A DNA stretch of 36,884 bases from Clostridiales bacterium (lineage in GTDB: Bacteria > Bacillota > Clostridia > Christensenellales > Borkfalkiaceae): positions 1,477 to 38,360 of the forward strand of contig DPGH01000006.1 of NCBI GenBank assembly GCA_003523255.1, read 5' to 3'. The translations under genes were made by a program, and so were the position numbers. The notes beneath the pieces were generated by a model, which did no database searches, was not told where the DNA came from, and was given only the letters and a program-made list of their open reading frames with translations. The stretch's first letter is position 1, and every line of letters begins with the position of its first letter. Positions 24,330 to 31,547 of this stretch are shown in pieces.

Positions 24330-24935
24330 CTATTTATTTCTGTTAGGTTTTCTTTTCGGTTTTAACTGCATCCACAACACGGTCGCGATTTGGAGAGGTA
24401 CGCCTATTATAAATATCGCCCACGGGTTGTTTTCAAGAAAAAATATGTATACCGATAAAAGTATTGTCCAAACGAGAACCGAAATAAGTATAAAGGTAAA
24501 AATTCTTTTTCCCCAAATGCCGTTAAAAACTATTAAAACTATCGCCGTAACGGGCACCGCATAAATAAAAACCTGCCAAAAAGATATTCCCGCAAGAGAA
24601 ATAGCGTAAACGTATAAAAGAGTCGCTATAAGCCAAACGAGCGAGGTTGCGAGCAGGGTGATTATAAGTTTGTTTAAGTTATTCTCTTTCGCACTGTAAA
24701 TGTTATCGCGAAAGCCTTCGTCCGGGTTTTCGGTTACAAGATAGTCAAGCGTAACTCCGTATAAGTCGGCAAGACTTTTGAGCGTATCTACAGGCGGCAT
24801 CGCGTCGCCATTTTCCCATTTAGAAACCGATTTATCGGTGTAATTAAGTTTTTCGGCGAGTTCCGCCTGCGTCATTTTTGACTCTAATCGCAGTGTAGTC
24901 AGGTTTTTGCCTATGATTTCTCTTAACTCTTTCAT
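24330..24935 (-). CDS. XRE-family regulator with C-terminal membrane domain
   Basis: The product is 201 residues from the ATG at 24935 (the frame is open 30 bases further with a TTG start). The N-terminal helix-turn-helix of the Cro/C1 type covers residues about 5-60 (MTQAELAEKLNYTDKSVSKW, then a PPVDTLKSLADLYGVTLDYL helix). Residues about 85-190 contain four hydrophobic segments, ending in a basic tail. HTH-plus-membrane proteins of this kind in Firmicutes are thought to be membrane-tethered regulators; the target is unknown. No ribosome site precedes either start, and the promoter is so close that the message may be leaderless. Confidence 0.87.
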   Translation of the reverse strand: MKELREIIGKNLTTLRLESKMTQAELAEKLNYTDKSVSKWENGDAMPPVDTLKSLADLYGVTLDYLVTENPDEGFRDNIYSAKENNLNKLIITLLATSLVWLIATLLYVYAISLAGISFWQVFIYAVPVTAIVLIVFNGIWGKRIFTFILISVLVWTILLSVYIFFLENNPWAIFIIGVPLQIATVLWMQLKPKRKPNRNK

Positions 24936-24943
24936 ATAAAACA

Positions 24944-24972
24944 ATTTTATCACTTTAAATAGCAAAAAACAA
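24944..24972 (-). promoter_or_regulatory. Promoter of the XRE/membrane regulator, possibly giving a leaderless mRNA
   Basis: On the minus strand TTGTTT (complement of 24967-24972) and TAAAAT (complement of 24944-24949) are spaced by 17 bases. Only eight bases separate the -10 element from the ATG, so transcription would start at or next to the start codon. Confidence 0.55.
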
Positions 24973-25094
24973 GTAAAATGCTGTTTTTTATTAAATTTAA
25001 GGGGTAAAACCCGCTTTTTTCTAAACTCTCTTAAAATTAGAATCGTTCTATATTATAATTCTACCGCATAAAAACAACGTTAGAGTAAAAAGCG

Positions 25095-25123
25095 TTGTAA
25101 AAAACGTTCTTAAGTTGTACAAT
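25095..25123 (+). promoter_or_regulatory. Promoter of the GT8-PlsC gene
   Basis: TTGTAA (25095-25100) and TACAAT (25118-25123) are separated by 17 bases, 29 bases before the start codon. A second possible set, TTAAAA (25031-25036) and TATAAT (25054-25059), also has 17-base spacing, so two start points are possible. The gap 24973-25152 holds nothing else recognisable. Confidence 0.6.
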
Positions 25124-25152
25124 AAAACGCGATTGTTACCAAGGAGGCAGTT

Positions 25153-26967
25153 ATGGCTGCTGAACATAGCACGAAAATTCAGAAAAAAGAAATTCCGATT
25201 TTTTTCGCGGTGGACGACAACTATTCGTTGTTTCTCGCCGTCGCGTTAAAATCCATACAGGCAAACTCGTCGAGAGATTATCATTATACCGTTTACGTTT
25301 TGCACGACGGTCTTAAAAAAAGCACGGTTAACTCCATTAAGTCGTATGCGGACGAAGATTATACCATCGAGTTCGTAAACGTGAGAATGCGCCACCTCGT
25401 TATGCAGAACAAACTCCATACGAGAGATTATTATTCCAAATCAACCTATTATCGTTTGTTTATACAAAGCCTTTTCCCGAATATAGACAAGGCGCTTTAT
25501 CTCGACAGCGATATTATAGTTAAAGGCGATATATCCGAATTATATAATACGGACCTAAAAGACAATCTTATCGGCGCGGCGAAAGAGGACGTTATGCAAA
25601 ACGTTTCCGTTTTCGGCGAATACGTCGAGCAATCGCTCGGTATAAGCCGCAACCTTTTCTTTAACGCGGGCGTTCTCGTTATGAATCTTAAAGCATTCAG
25701 AAAAGAAAACGTAGAGAAAAAGTTTTTCAGACTTCTTATGAAATATAAATTTTCCGTTACGCAGGACGAAGATTATCTTAACGTAATATGTAAAGACAGA
25801 ATTACTTTCGTCAGCAAAGCGTGGAATCTTTCACCCGCGGTTGAAGCGGGCGAGGACGGAATAAAACTCATTCATTACAAAATGGACTTAAAGCCGTGGC
25901 ATTACGACGGCGTACGTTACGGCGAGTATTTTTGGGAATATGCAAAAGACACCGAGTTTTACGGGGCTTTGCAGTTTATGAAAGAAAATTATTCCGAGCT
26001 GGACAAAGAAAGGGATAGACAGTGTTATATAAACCTTGTTGAACTCGCGAAAAGAGACGCTAAAAGAGAGGACAGTTATTTTAACACCGCGGTAAAGCGT
26101 ATTAACAAAAACGGCAACGGCAAAAACAACGCGGAGGACGCGGCACGCTCGTCGCGCGCGGTAATTCTTGAGAAAATTAAAGAACTCGAAAGTCAGGGAA
26201 TATTCGACGTAGACGTTGAGGACGACCCGGTAACCATACCGCTTTCTCCGGATAAGGTAGATTATCTCGGTGAAAAACTCGGTTCGCGCATAATGAATAA
26301 AATCGCAAATCGCGCGGCGATAAAGTATTACGAAAAACTTATTAAAAACGGCGATTTCGTAATAAAAGAAATAAACGGGCTTGAAAATTATCGTTCGGTA
26401 ACCGGCGGCGCGGTTATAACTTGCAACCATTTCAGCGCGCTCGATAATTACGCCGTTTACCGTGCTATACGCGGCGATTTTAAAAAGGGGCAAAACCTTT
26501 ATAAGGTAATTCGCGAAGGCAATTATACAAACTTTAAGGGGCTTTACGGATTTTTCTTCCGTCATTGCAACACGTTGCCGCTTTCATCGAACGTACATAC
26601 TATGCGTAAATTTTTAAATGCGGTAGACGTTTTGCTTGCTCGCGGCGAAAAAATATTGATATATCCCGAGCAGGCAATGTGGTGGAATTACAGAAAACCC
26701 CGTCCGCTAAAAAGCGGCGCGTTCAGGTTTGCCGCAAAAAGCAAAGTCCCTGTGGTGCCGTGTTTTATAACGATGGAAGATACCGCAAAACAGGACGGAG
26801 AGGGTTATCCCGTTCAGGCGTACACACTTTGGTTTTTACCGCCGATTTACCCGAAAGCAGAACTTTCGGATAAGGAAAACATGGAATACCTTAAAGACGA
26901 AAATTTCCGTTTATGGAAAGAAACGTACGAAAAAGTTTACGGCGTTCCGCTTAAATACGGCGATTAA
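25153..26967 (+). CDS. Two-domain enzyme: GT8 glycosyltransferase fused to PlsC-type acyltransferase
   Basis: The product is 604 residues with an AAGGAGG ribosome site. Residues about 13-275 are a family 8 glycosyltransferase: IFFAVDDNYSLFLAVALKSI at the start, metal-binding DSD at 118-120 (ALYLDSDIIVKGD), FNAGVLVMNL at 170-179, and the C-terminal HYKMDLKPWHY at 241-251. Residues about 370-600 are a 1-acylglycerol-3-phosphate acyltransferase-like domain, with the HxxxxD motif at H426/D431 (CNHFSALDNYAV) and a second block YPEQAMWW at 504-511. The linker (290-365) is charged and partly disordered. It would transfer a sugar and an acyl chain, consistent with building an acylated glycolipid or cell-wall glycopolymer. 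The substrate is unknown. Confidence 0.9.
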   Translation: MAAEHSTKIQKKEIPIFFAVDDNYSLFLAVALKSIQANSSRDYHYTVYVLHDGLKKSTVNSIKSYADEDYTIEFVNVRMRHLVMQNKLHTRDYYSKSTYYRLFIQSLFPNIDKALYLDSDIIVKGDISELYNTDLKDNLIGAAKEDVMQNVSVFGEYVEQSLGISRNLFFNAGVLVMNLKAFRKENVEKKFFRLLMKYKFSVTQDEDYLNVICKDRITFVSKAWNLSPAVEAGEDGIKLIHYKMDLKPWHYDGVRYGEYFWEYAKDTEFYGALQFMKENYSELDKERDRQCYINLVELAKRDAKREDSYFNTAVKRINKNGNGKNNAEDAARSSRAVILEKIKELESQGIFDVDVEDDPVTIPLSPDKVDYLGEKLGSRIMNKIANRAAIKYYEKLIKNGDFVIKEINGLENYRSVTGGAVITCNHFSALDNYAVYRAIRGDFKKGQNLYKVIREGNYTNFKGLYGFFFRHCNTLPLSSNVHTMRKFLNAVDVLLARGEKILIYPEQAMWWNYRKPRPLKSGAFRFAAKSKVPVVPCFITMEDTAKQDGEGYPVQAYTLWFLPPIYPKAELSDKENMEYLKDENFRLWKETYEKVYGVPLKYGD

Positions 26968-26982
26968 AAGGGGTCTGATATA

Positions 26983-27591
26983 ATGCTGTATATAGGTTTT
27001 ATCGTTTTTTGTATGGCGGTGATTGCAACCTTAAACGCGATATTTGCCGCTCCGATTTTCGGTTTTGACGTGTGGTACGCCATAATAGCCACCGTGATCG
27101 CGGTTGTTGCGGTTATCGCGGTAGACGGTGTGTTTGCGTTCGTTATACGGCATATATTACCCGCAAAATGGTTTGACGAAAAAAATACGAAATGGACGCC
27201 CGGTAAAAAAACCTGTATTTTTTACGAAAAACTCGGCGTAAAAAAGTGGAAAGATAAAGTTCTCGAACTGGGTGTGTTTGCGGGCTTTCGTAAAAACAAA
27301 CTTGCGGATCCAAATAACAACGAGTACGTTGCAAGGTTTATAACCGAAGCGAATTACGGTATAGTGATACACCTTTTCGGAATGATTTTCGGTTTTTCGA
27401 TAATGGCGTTTTATCCTAAATACGCGTTTAATTTCGGACTGCCCGTTGCAATCGTTAATTTGTTTTTAAACTATCTTTCGTTCGTTATACTTCGCTATAA
27501 TCTGCCAAAACTTCGTATTCTATATAAAAGAAACGCAAGAAGGGCGGAAAAAGCGGCACACACCGTTGAAGAAGATAAAAAGGCCGTATAA
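26983..27591 (+). CDS. CrtO-like membrane acyltransferase family protein
   Basis: This 202-residue protein has about four membrane helices (roughly 2-23, 30-55, 127-148 and 152-172) and a basic C-terminus. The cytoplasmic loop at about 63-105 (WFDEKNTKWTPG, FYEKLGVKKWKDKV, then GFRKNKL) resembles the glycosyl-4,4'-diaponeurosporenoate acyltransferase (CrtO) family of Staphylococcus. No carotenoid genes are nearby, so the staphyloxanthin role should not be assumed. It follows the GT8-PlsC gene by 15 bases with AAAGGGG and ends before a strong terminator, so the two make a lipid- or glycolipid-modifying unit. Confidence 0.72.
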   Translation: MLYIGFIVFCMAVIATLNAIFAAPIFGFDVWYAIIATVIAVVAVIAVDGVFAFVIRHILPAKWFDEKNTKWTPGKKTCIFYEKLGVKKWKDKVLELGVFAGFRKNKLADPNNNEYVARFITEANYGIVIHLFGMIFGFSIMAFYPKYAFNFGLPVAIVNLFLNYLSFVILRYNLPKLRILYKRNARRAEKAAHTVEEDKKAV

Positions 27592-27616
27592 TAACGCCGA
27601 ATTAAATCTTAAATTT

Positions 27617-27650
27617 CGCGCGTACGAAAAATTCGTACGCGCGTTTTTTT
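27617..27650 (+). terminator. Intrinsic terminator after the CrtO-like gene
   Basis: The arms CGCGCGTACGAA (27617-27628) and TTCGTACGCGCG (27632-27643), with a three-base loop, are followed by seven T residues. Confidence 0.92.
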
Positions 27651-27682
27651 ACGTTGCAAACGTAAAAAATATGTTGTATAAT
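27649..27682 (+). promoter_or_regulatory. Promoter and candidate operator of the nuclease/ATPase/HNH operon
   Basis: TTGCAA (27654-27659) and TATAAT (27677-27682) are spaced by 17 bases. The inverted repeat TTACGTT-GCA-AACGTAA at 27649-27665 covers the -35 element and could be a repressor site; the cognate regulator is unknown. Confidence 0.75.
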
Positions 27683-27723
27683 GATTAAGTCGTAAAAGCG
27701 ATAGTTTATCGCGGAGGTCTGAA

Positions 27724-28800
27724 ATGAAATTCATTCATTGCGCCGATTTGCATCTCGACTCGGCTATGTCGGGATTCGAGCCGGAAATCGCAAAAACGAG
27801 AAAAGAGGAAATATTAAGGTCTTTCGAGCGACTTTGCGCGCTTGCCGAAAAAGAGAACGTAACCGCGGTGATTATCGCGGGGGATATGTTCGACGGGGAA
27901 AAGGTGTACGTTAAAACCAGACAGAGGGTAATTAACGCGATAAAGTCTGCGGCAAACGTTGATTTTTTATATCTTTCCGGCAATCACGATAAAGACGGGT
28001 TTTCGTCGGGCGAAGATTTGCCCGAAAATTTTAAGGTTTTCGGTACCGAGTGGACATATTTTTCGTACGGTAATACGGTCGTTGCAGGGGTAAATTTTAA
28101 CGGCTTTAACAAAGATTCCGTTTACGACACGTTAAAACTTTCTCGCGATAAAATAAATATAGCGGTAATGCACGGGCAAATTGCCGGTTACAATACGGAA
28201 GTCGGCGCCGAACTCGTAAGTTTGCCGAGGTTAAAAGACAAATTTATAGATTATCTTGCGCTCGGGCATATTCACGCGTTTTCGGACGGAGCAATAGACG
28301 AACGCGGCAGATACGCGTATTCCGGTTGTCTGGACGGAAGGGGTTTTGACGAAACGGGTGAAAAAGGTTTCGTTTTAATAAACGTGCAAGAAAACGGAAA
28401 ACTTTCCTATTCTTTCGTGCCGTTTTGTTCGAGAGTTTTAAAAGAAGTGCCTTTCGATATTTCGCCGTATTCCTCTCAATATGAAGCGATCCAAGGTCTT
28501 AGCGCCGCTCTTTTAAAAACCTGTGCGGAGAGCGACCTTATTAAGGTGGTTTTAAATGGAGAGCGCACGCCGGATTTCTACATAGACACCTCGTTTATCG
28601 CGCAAAAACTTTCCGAAAACTTTTTTTTCGTAAAGGTATACGACAAAACTTCGTTGAAAGTGGATATCAGAGATTACGAGGCGGATAAATCTTTGCGAGG
28701 AGAATTCGTGAGGAAGGTATTATCGTCGTCGCTTGACGAGGCGGATAAAACGGCTATCGTAAACATAGGACTTACCGCGCTTAAGGGTGAAGAGTTATGA
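27724..28800 (+). CDS. SbcD/Mre11-like metallophosphoesterase (YhaO family)
   Basis: The product is 358 residues. Calcineurin-like nuclease motifs are present: ADLHLD (7-12), GDMFD (53-57), GNHD (86-89), AVMHGQ (about 146-151) and LGHIHAF (about 179-185). The C-terminal third (about 230-358) is the region that binds the ATPase partner in this family. It would process DNA ends as nuclease of an Mre11-Rad50-type complex. The start is ATG with GGAGG six bases upstream. Its stop overlaps the next gene by four bases (ATGA), giving tight coupling to the ATPase. Confidence 0.92.
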   Translation: MKFIHCADLHLDSAMSGFEPEIAKTRKEEILRSFERLCALAEKENVTAVIIAGDMFDGEKVYVKTRQRVINAIKSAANVDFLYLSGNHDKDGFSSGEDLPENFKVFGTEWTYFSYGNTVVAGVNFNGFNKDSVYDTLKLSRDKINIAVMHGQIAGYNTEVGAELVSLPRLKDKFIDYLALGHIHAFSDGAIDERGRYAYSGCLDGRGFDETGEKGFVLINVQENGKLSYSFVPFCSRVLKEVPFDISPYSSQYEAIQGLSAALLKTCAESDLIKVVLNGERTPDFYIDTSFIAQKLSENFFFVKVYDKTSLKVDIRDYEADKSLRGEFVRKVLSSSLDEADKTAIVNIGLTALKGEEL

Positions 28801-30806
28801 AACTTATAAATTGTTACGTATATTCTTTCGGTAAACTAAAGGATTTTAAATATGAGTTTACCGACGGACTTAACGTTATAAAAGAAAACAACGGCTGGGG
28901 TAAAAGCACTTTCGCGTATTTTATCAAGGCAATGTTTTACGGGCTTAAAGGCGGCAATAAACGTAGCGTTTCGGATAACGAGCGTATTCGTTTCAGACCG
29001 TGGAATTCTACCGAAAAATTCGGCGGTTACGTTGTGTTCGAGCGCGGCGGCAAGGCTTTTAAACTGGAAAGATTTTTCGGTTCTAAAGACGCGGAGGACG
29101 AACTTACCTTATCCGATGCGGAAACGGGCAAAGTTTTTTCTAATACGGACGACCTCGGTAAAAGAATTTTCGGTATAGACGAGGACGGCTTTTTCTCTAC
29201 GACGTATTTTTGTCAGGACGCCGTGCAGGTAAAGAGCGTAAACGGGCTTACTGAAAAATTTGTTGGCGAGGCAAACGACAACGATGAAAAATTCGATTCC
29301 GCTTTGCAGAGTATAAAAAACAAAGCGAAATTTTATAAATACAGCGGCAATCGCGGTAAAATACCCGAACTTAAAGCAAAACTTTTTGCCGCGGAGGAGA
29401 ATGCTCGCGCCGCGCGCGAGGCGGCTAAAACCGCGGTTGTGCTGAAAAAAGAATGCGACTATCTCGAAGAGGAAGCCGCTTCGCTCGAAAAAAACATAGA
29501 AAGTCTTGGCGAAAGCGTAAAAGCGGAAGGCGCATATAAAGCCGTCGCGCTGAAAAAACAAAGACTTGAACGCCTCGAAAAAGAAGAGGTCGAATATAAA
29601 ACCGACTATGATGAAGTTGAACGCGTTTTATGCGGCAACGACCCGTCCGAACAAGAATTGAGAGATTTAGAAAATTGTTACGACGAGTTACAACAAAGTC
29701 TTAAATACAAACAAATTCTCGTAAACGAAATATCGCAGGGTCAGGCGAATTCTCCGGCGGATAAAAAAAGTCGTTCGCAAAAGTTCCTTATCGCGGCTGT
29801 TTCGCTTTCGGCTCTATTTGCCGTAGTCGGGGTGGCGGGGCTTATTTTAGCGATACCCGTGCTTGCCGTGTGCGGATTTGTGGCGTGTGCGGTTTGTGTT
29901 GCGGCTTCGGCGTTTTTTGCCGCGACTTACAGAACGGGGGCAAACGAAAAGAAAGCCGCCGAAACGCGTATAAACGCTAAAAAGGCAAAACTTGCCGAGT
30001 ATTCCGAGATTTGCGACAGTTACGAGCGTAGTATAAGAAAATACCTTTCGAGGTACGGCGTAGACGTATTCGATTTCAGAACGGCTGTTTCTTCTATCCG
30101 TCGCGCCGCGGAGAGAAAGAAAGACGTTTCGGGCGCGCTTTCCAAAATTCAATCGGAAATCGCTTTGCTGAAAGATGATAAAGATTTGTTGAACTATTCC
30201 GTTTTTGCGAAAAAGAGCGACCAAAACGCTTCTGAAAAACTTGTAGAGGCGCAAAGATCCTATAAATACGCCGCGGACGCGCTAAGCAGAAAAAAAGCGG
30301 CTGTCGTCGAATACGAAAACAAGGCGGAAAGATTAAACGATTACGTTGAAGAAAAAGAAAGACTTTCCGGCGAGATTGCCGCGGCAGAGGACTCTTTCAG
30401 GCTTTTAGCGCTTACGGCTGAATATCTTACGGAAGCGAACGACGCGCTTAAAACGCGTTATCGCGCGCCGTTAGAAGAATGCCTGAATTCTTACCTTTCG
30501 CTAATCGGCAGTGAAAACACCGCGCCGCTGAATATCGACGTGGACTTAAACGTTACCGTGGCGGAAAAAAACGGAACAAAAGTTTCGGATTTTTACAGCA
30601 GGGGGCTTAAGAGCGAATTCGATATTTGTAAACGTTTTGCGCTGATAGACGTTCTGTTTACCGCCGAAAAACCGTTTGTTATTTTAGACGACCCGTTTAC
30701 CGAACTCGACGACGAAAAAGTGAAATCGGGACTCGCTCTCGTAGATAAACTTTCCGACAAGTACCAGATACTTTATCTTGTTTGCCACGATTCGAGGGTA
30801 AAATGA
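28797..30806 (+). CDS. SbcC/Rad50-like ATPase (YhaN family) with internal membrane segments
   Basis: This 669-residue protein has Walker A NNGWGKST (31-38) in an AAA_23-type N-terminal lobe. Long charged helices at about 195-320 and 375-540 suggest a coiled coil. The C-terminal lobe has a signature-like SRGLKSEFDI and Walker B/D-loop FVILDDPFTELDD. Residues about 327-373 are two hydrophobic segments at the middle of the coiled coil, where Rad50 would have its zinc hook; B. subtilis YhaN is also reported with hydrophobic segments there. It is shorter than typical YhaN proteins (about 950 residues). It probably tethers the nuclease complex to the membrane. Confidence 0.88.
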   Translation: MKLINCYVYSFGKLKDFKYEFTDGLNVIKENNGWGKSTFAYFIKAMFYGLKGGNKRSVSDNERIRFRPWNSTEKFGGYVVFERGGKAFKLERFFGSKDAEDELTLSDAETGKVFSNTDDLGKRIFGIDEDGFFSTTYFCQDAVQVKSVNGLTEKFVGEANDNDEKFDSALQSIKNKAKFYKYSGNRGKIPELKAKLFAAEENARAAREAAKTAVVLKKECDYLEEEAASLEKNIESLGESVKAEGAYKAVALKKQRLERLEKEEVEYKTDYDEVERVLCGNDPSEQELRDLENCYDELQQSLKYKQILVNEISQGQANSPADKKSRSQKFLIAAVSLSALFAVVGVAGLILAIPVLAVCGFVACAVCVAASAFFAATYRTGANEKKAAETRINAKKAKLAEYSEICDSYERSIRKYLSRYGVDVFDFRTAVSSIRRAAERKKDVSGALSKIQSEIALLKDDKDLLNYSVFAKKSDQNASEKLVEAQRSYKYAADALSRKKAAVVEYENKAERLNDYVEEKERLSGEIAAAEDSFRLLALTAEYLTEANDALKTRYRAPLEECLNSYLSLIGSENTAPLNIDVDLNVTVAEKNGTKVSDFYSRGLKSEFDICKRFALIDVLFTAEKPFVILDDPFTELDDEKVKSGLALVDKLSDKYQILYLVCHDSRVK

Positions 30807-31246
30807 AAAGAAAATTAAATTTTGAACTCGTGCCGGACGGGTGCTTTAAGTCTAATTTGCGCAATATTTTGAGTAAAGCGCAATGGGACTATATAAAAAA
30901 AGACGTTAAAACGCATGCAGGCGGCAGGTGCGAGATTTGCGGTAAAAAGACCGATAGGCTCGACGCTCACGAAGTTTGGTCTTATAACGAAAAAACCGGC
31001 GTTCAAAAATTAGAAGATATAAAGGCGGTGTGCAAAGATTGTCATGCCGCCATTCATATAGACCGCACCGCTGTAGCGGGTAATATCGCTCGGGTAGAGG
31101 ACCATTATATGCAGGTCAACGGCGTTTCTTATGTGGAAATGAAAGCCGACCTTTCCGCCGCGCACGAAAGAGATAAAGCTTTAAATCGCGTTTCGGAATG
31201 GAAACTCGACGTGTATACCTGGCTAAAAAAATATTTAGAAGATTGA
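30803..31246 (+). CDS. Small HNH-type nuclease-like protein
   Basis: The product is 147 residues. The preferred start is ATG 30803, with GAGGG upstream, overlapping the ATPase stop by four bases; the TTG at 30782 is in frame but inside the ATPase gene. Two zinc-knuckle pairs flank an HNH core: CEICGKK (about 44-50), a DAHEVW histidine (about 56-61), and CKDCHAAIH (about 83-91). HNH proteins cut or nick nucleic acids. Short N- and C-terminal regions have no recognised family; the C-terminus is amphipathic. Because it is translationally coupled to the Mre11/Rad50-like pair, it is likely part of the same DNA repair or defence complex, which is inference. Confidence 0.83.
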   Translation: MKRKLNFELVPDGCFKSNLRNILSKAQWDYIKKDVKTHAGGRCEICGKKTDRLDAHEVWSYNEKTGVQKLEDIKAVCKDCHAAIHIDRTAVAGNIARVEDHYMQVNGVSYVEMKADLSAAHERDKALNRVSEWKLDVYTWLKKYLED

Positions 31247-31258
31247 CTTTTTATTTTT

Positions 31259-31298
31259 TTGTCAAAAACTTGACAATATGCACAAACGTGTTTATAAT
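31259..31298 (+). promoter_or_regulatory. Consensus promoter overlapped by a Rex-like palindrome
   Basis: The promoter is ideal: TTGACA (31270-31275), 17 bases, TATAAT (31293-31298). The palindrome TTGTCAA-AAAC-TTGACAA at 31259-31276 has perfect 7-base arms and a four-base spacer, and fits the generalised Rex box (TTGTnAA, four bases, TTnACAA) at every fixed position. Its right arm contains the -35 element, so a bound protein would block RNA polymerase. The promoter faces the 32-codon ORF and the oxidoreductase gene. Confidence 0.78.
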
Positions 31299-31342
31299 TA
31301 TATAAAATATTTGTGTTAAAATTATAAAAATTGACATTAAAA

Positions 31343-31441
31343 ATGGCTAAGCAATTTACAACTGTTTTACGTATGCCGGACGGCTCCGTCGGTATGGCGG
31401 ACGATACGAGTGCGCGGTTTAAAAGAAATGTTTTTAATTAA
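31343..31441 (+). CDS. Possible 32-residue small protein
   Basis: The ORF runs ATG to TAA and encodes a basic peptide that starts MAKQFTTVLRMPDGSVG and ends FKRNVFN. I recognise no family and see no ribosome binding site. It begins about 40 bases after a consensus promoter with a Rex-like operator. Base composition rises sharply inside it (GC-rich core 31374-31425) compared with the AT-rich flanks, and codons resemble those of neighbouring genes, which argues for coding. The same core can form a stem-loop at 31374-31394 (arms TGCC/GGTA and GACG/CGTC with one bulged G), so a structured small RNA is the alternative. The rest of 31247-31547 is AT-rich and otherwise empty apart from the two promoters. 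Confidence 0.4.
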   Translation: MAKQFTTVLRMPDGSVGMADDTSARFKRNVFN

Positions 31442-31474
31442 AACGTTGCCGAAAAGCGTATGATTAAATTTATT

Positions 31475-31509
31475 TTTTACTTGTAAAACAAAAAATGCAA
31501 TGGTATAAT
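31475..31509 (+). promoter_or_regulatory. Promoter of the Gfo/Idh/MocA gene with a small palindrome
   Basis: TTGTAA (31481-31486) and TATAAT (31504-31509) have 17-base spacing, 38 bases before the start codon. The palindrome TTTTAC-TT-GTAAAA (31475-31488) lies over the -35 box and could be an operator; no regulator is assigned. Confidence 0.72.
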
Positions 31510-31547
31510 GCGGTAAATAAATTACGGATAAAACGATAGGAGTTAAA

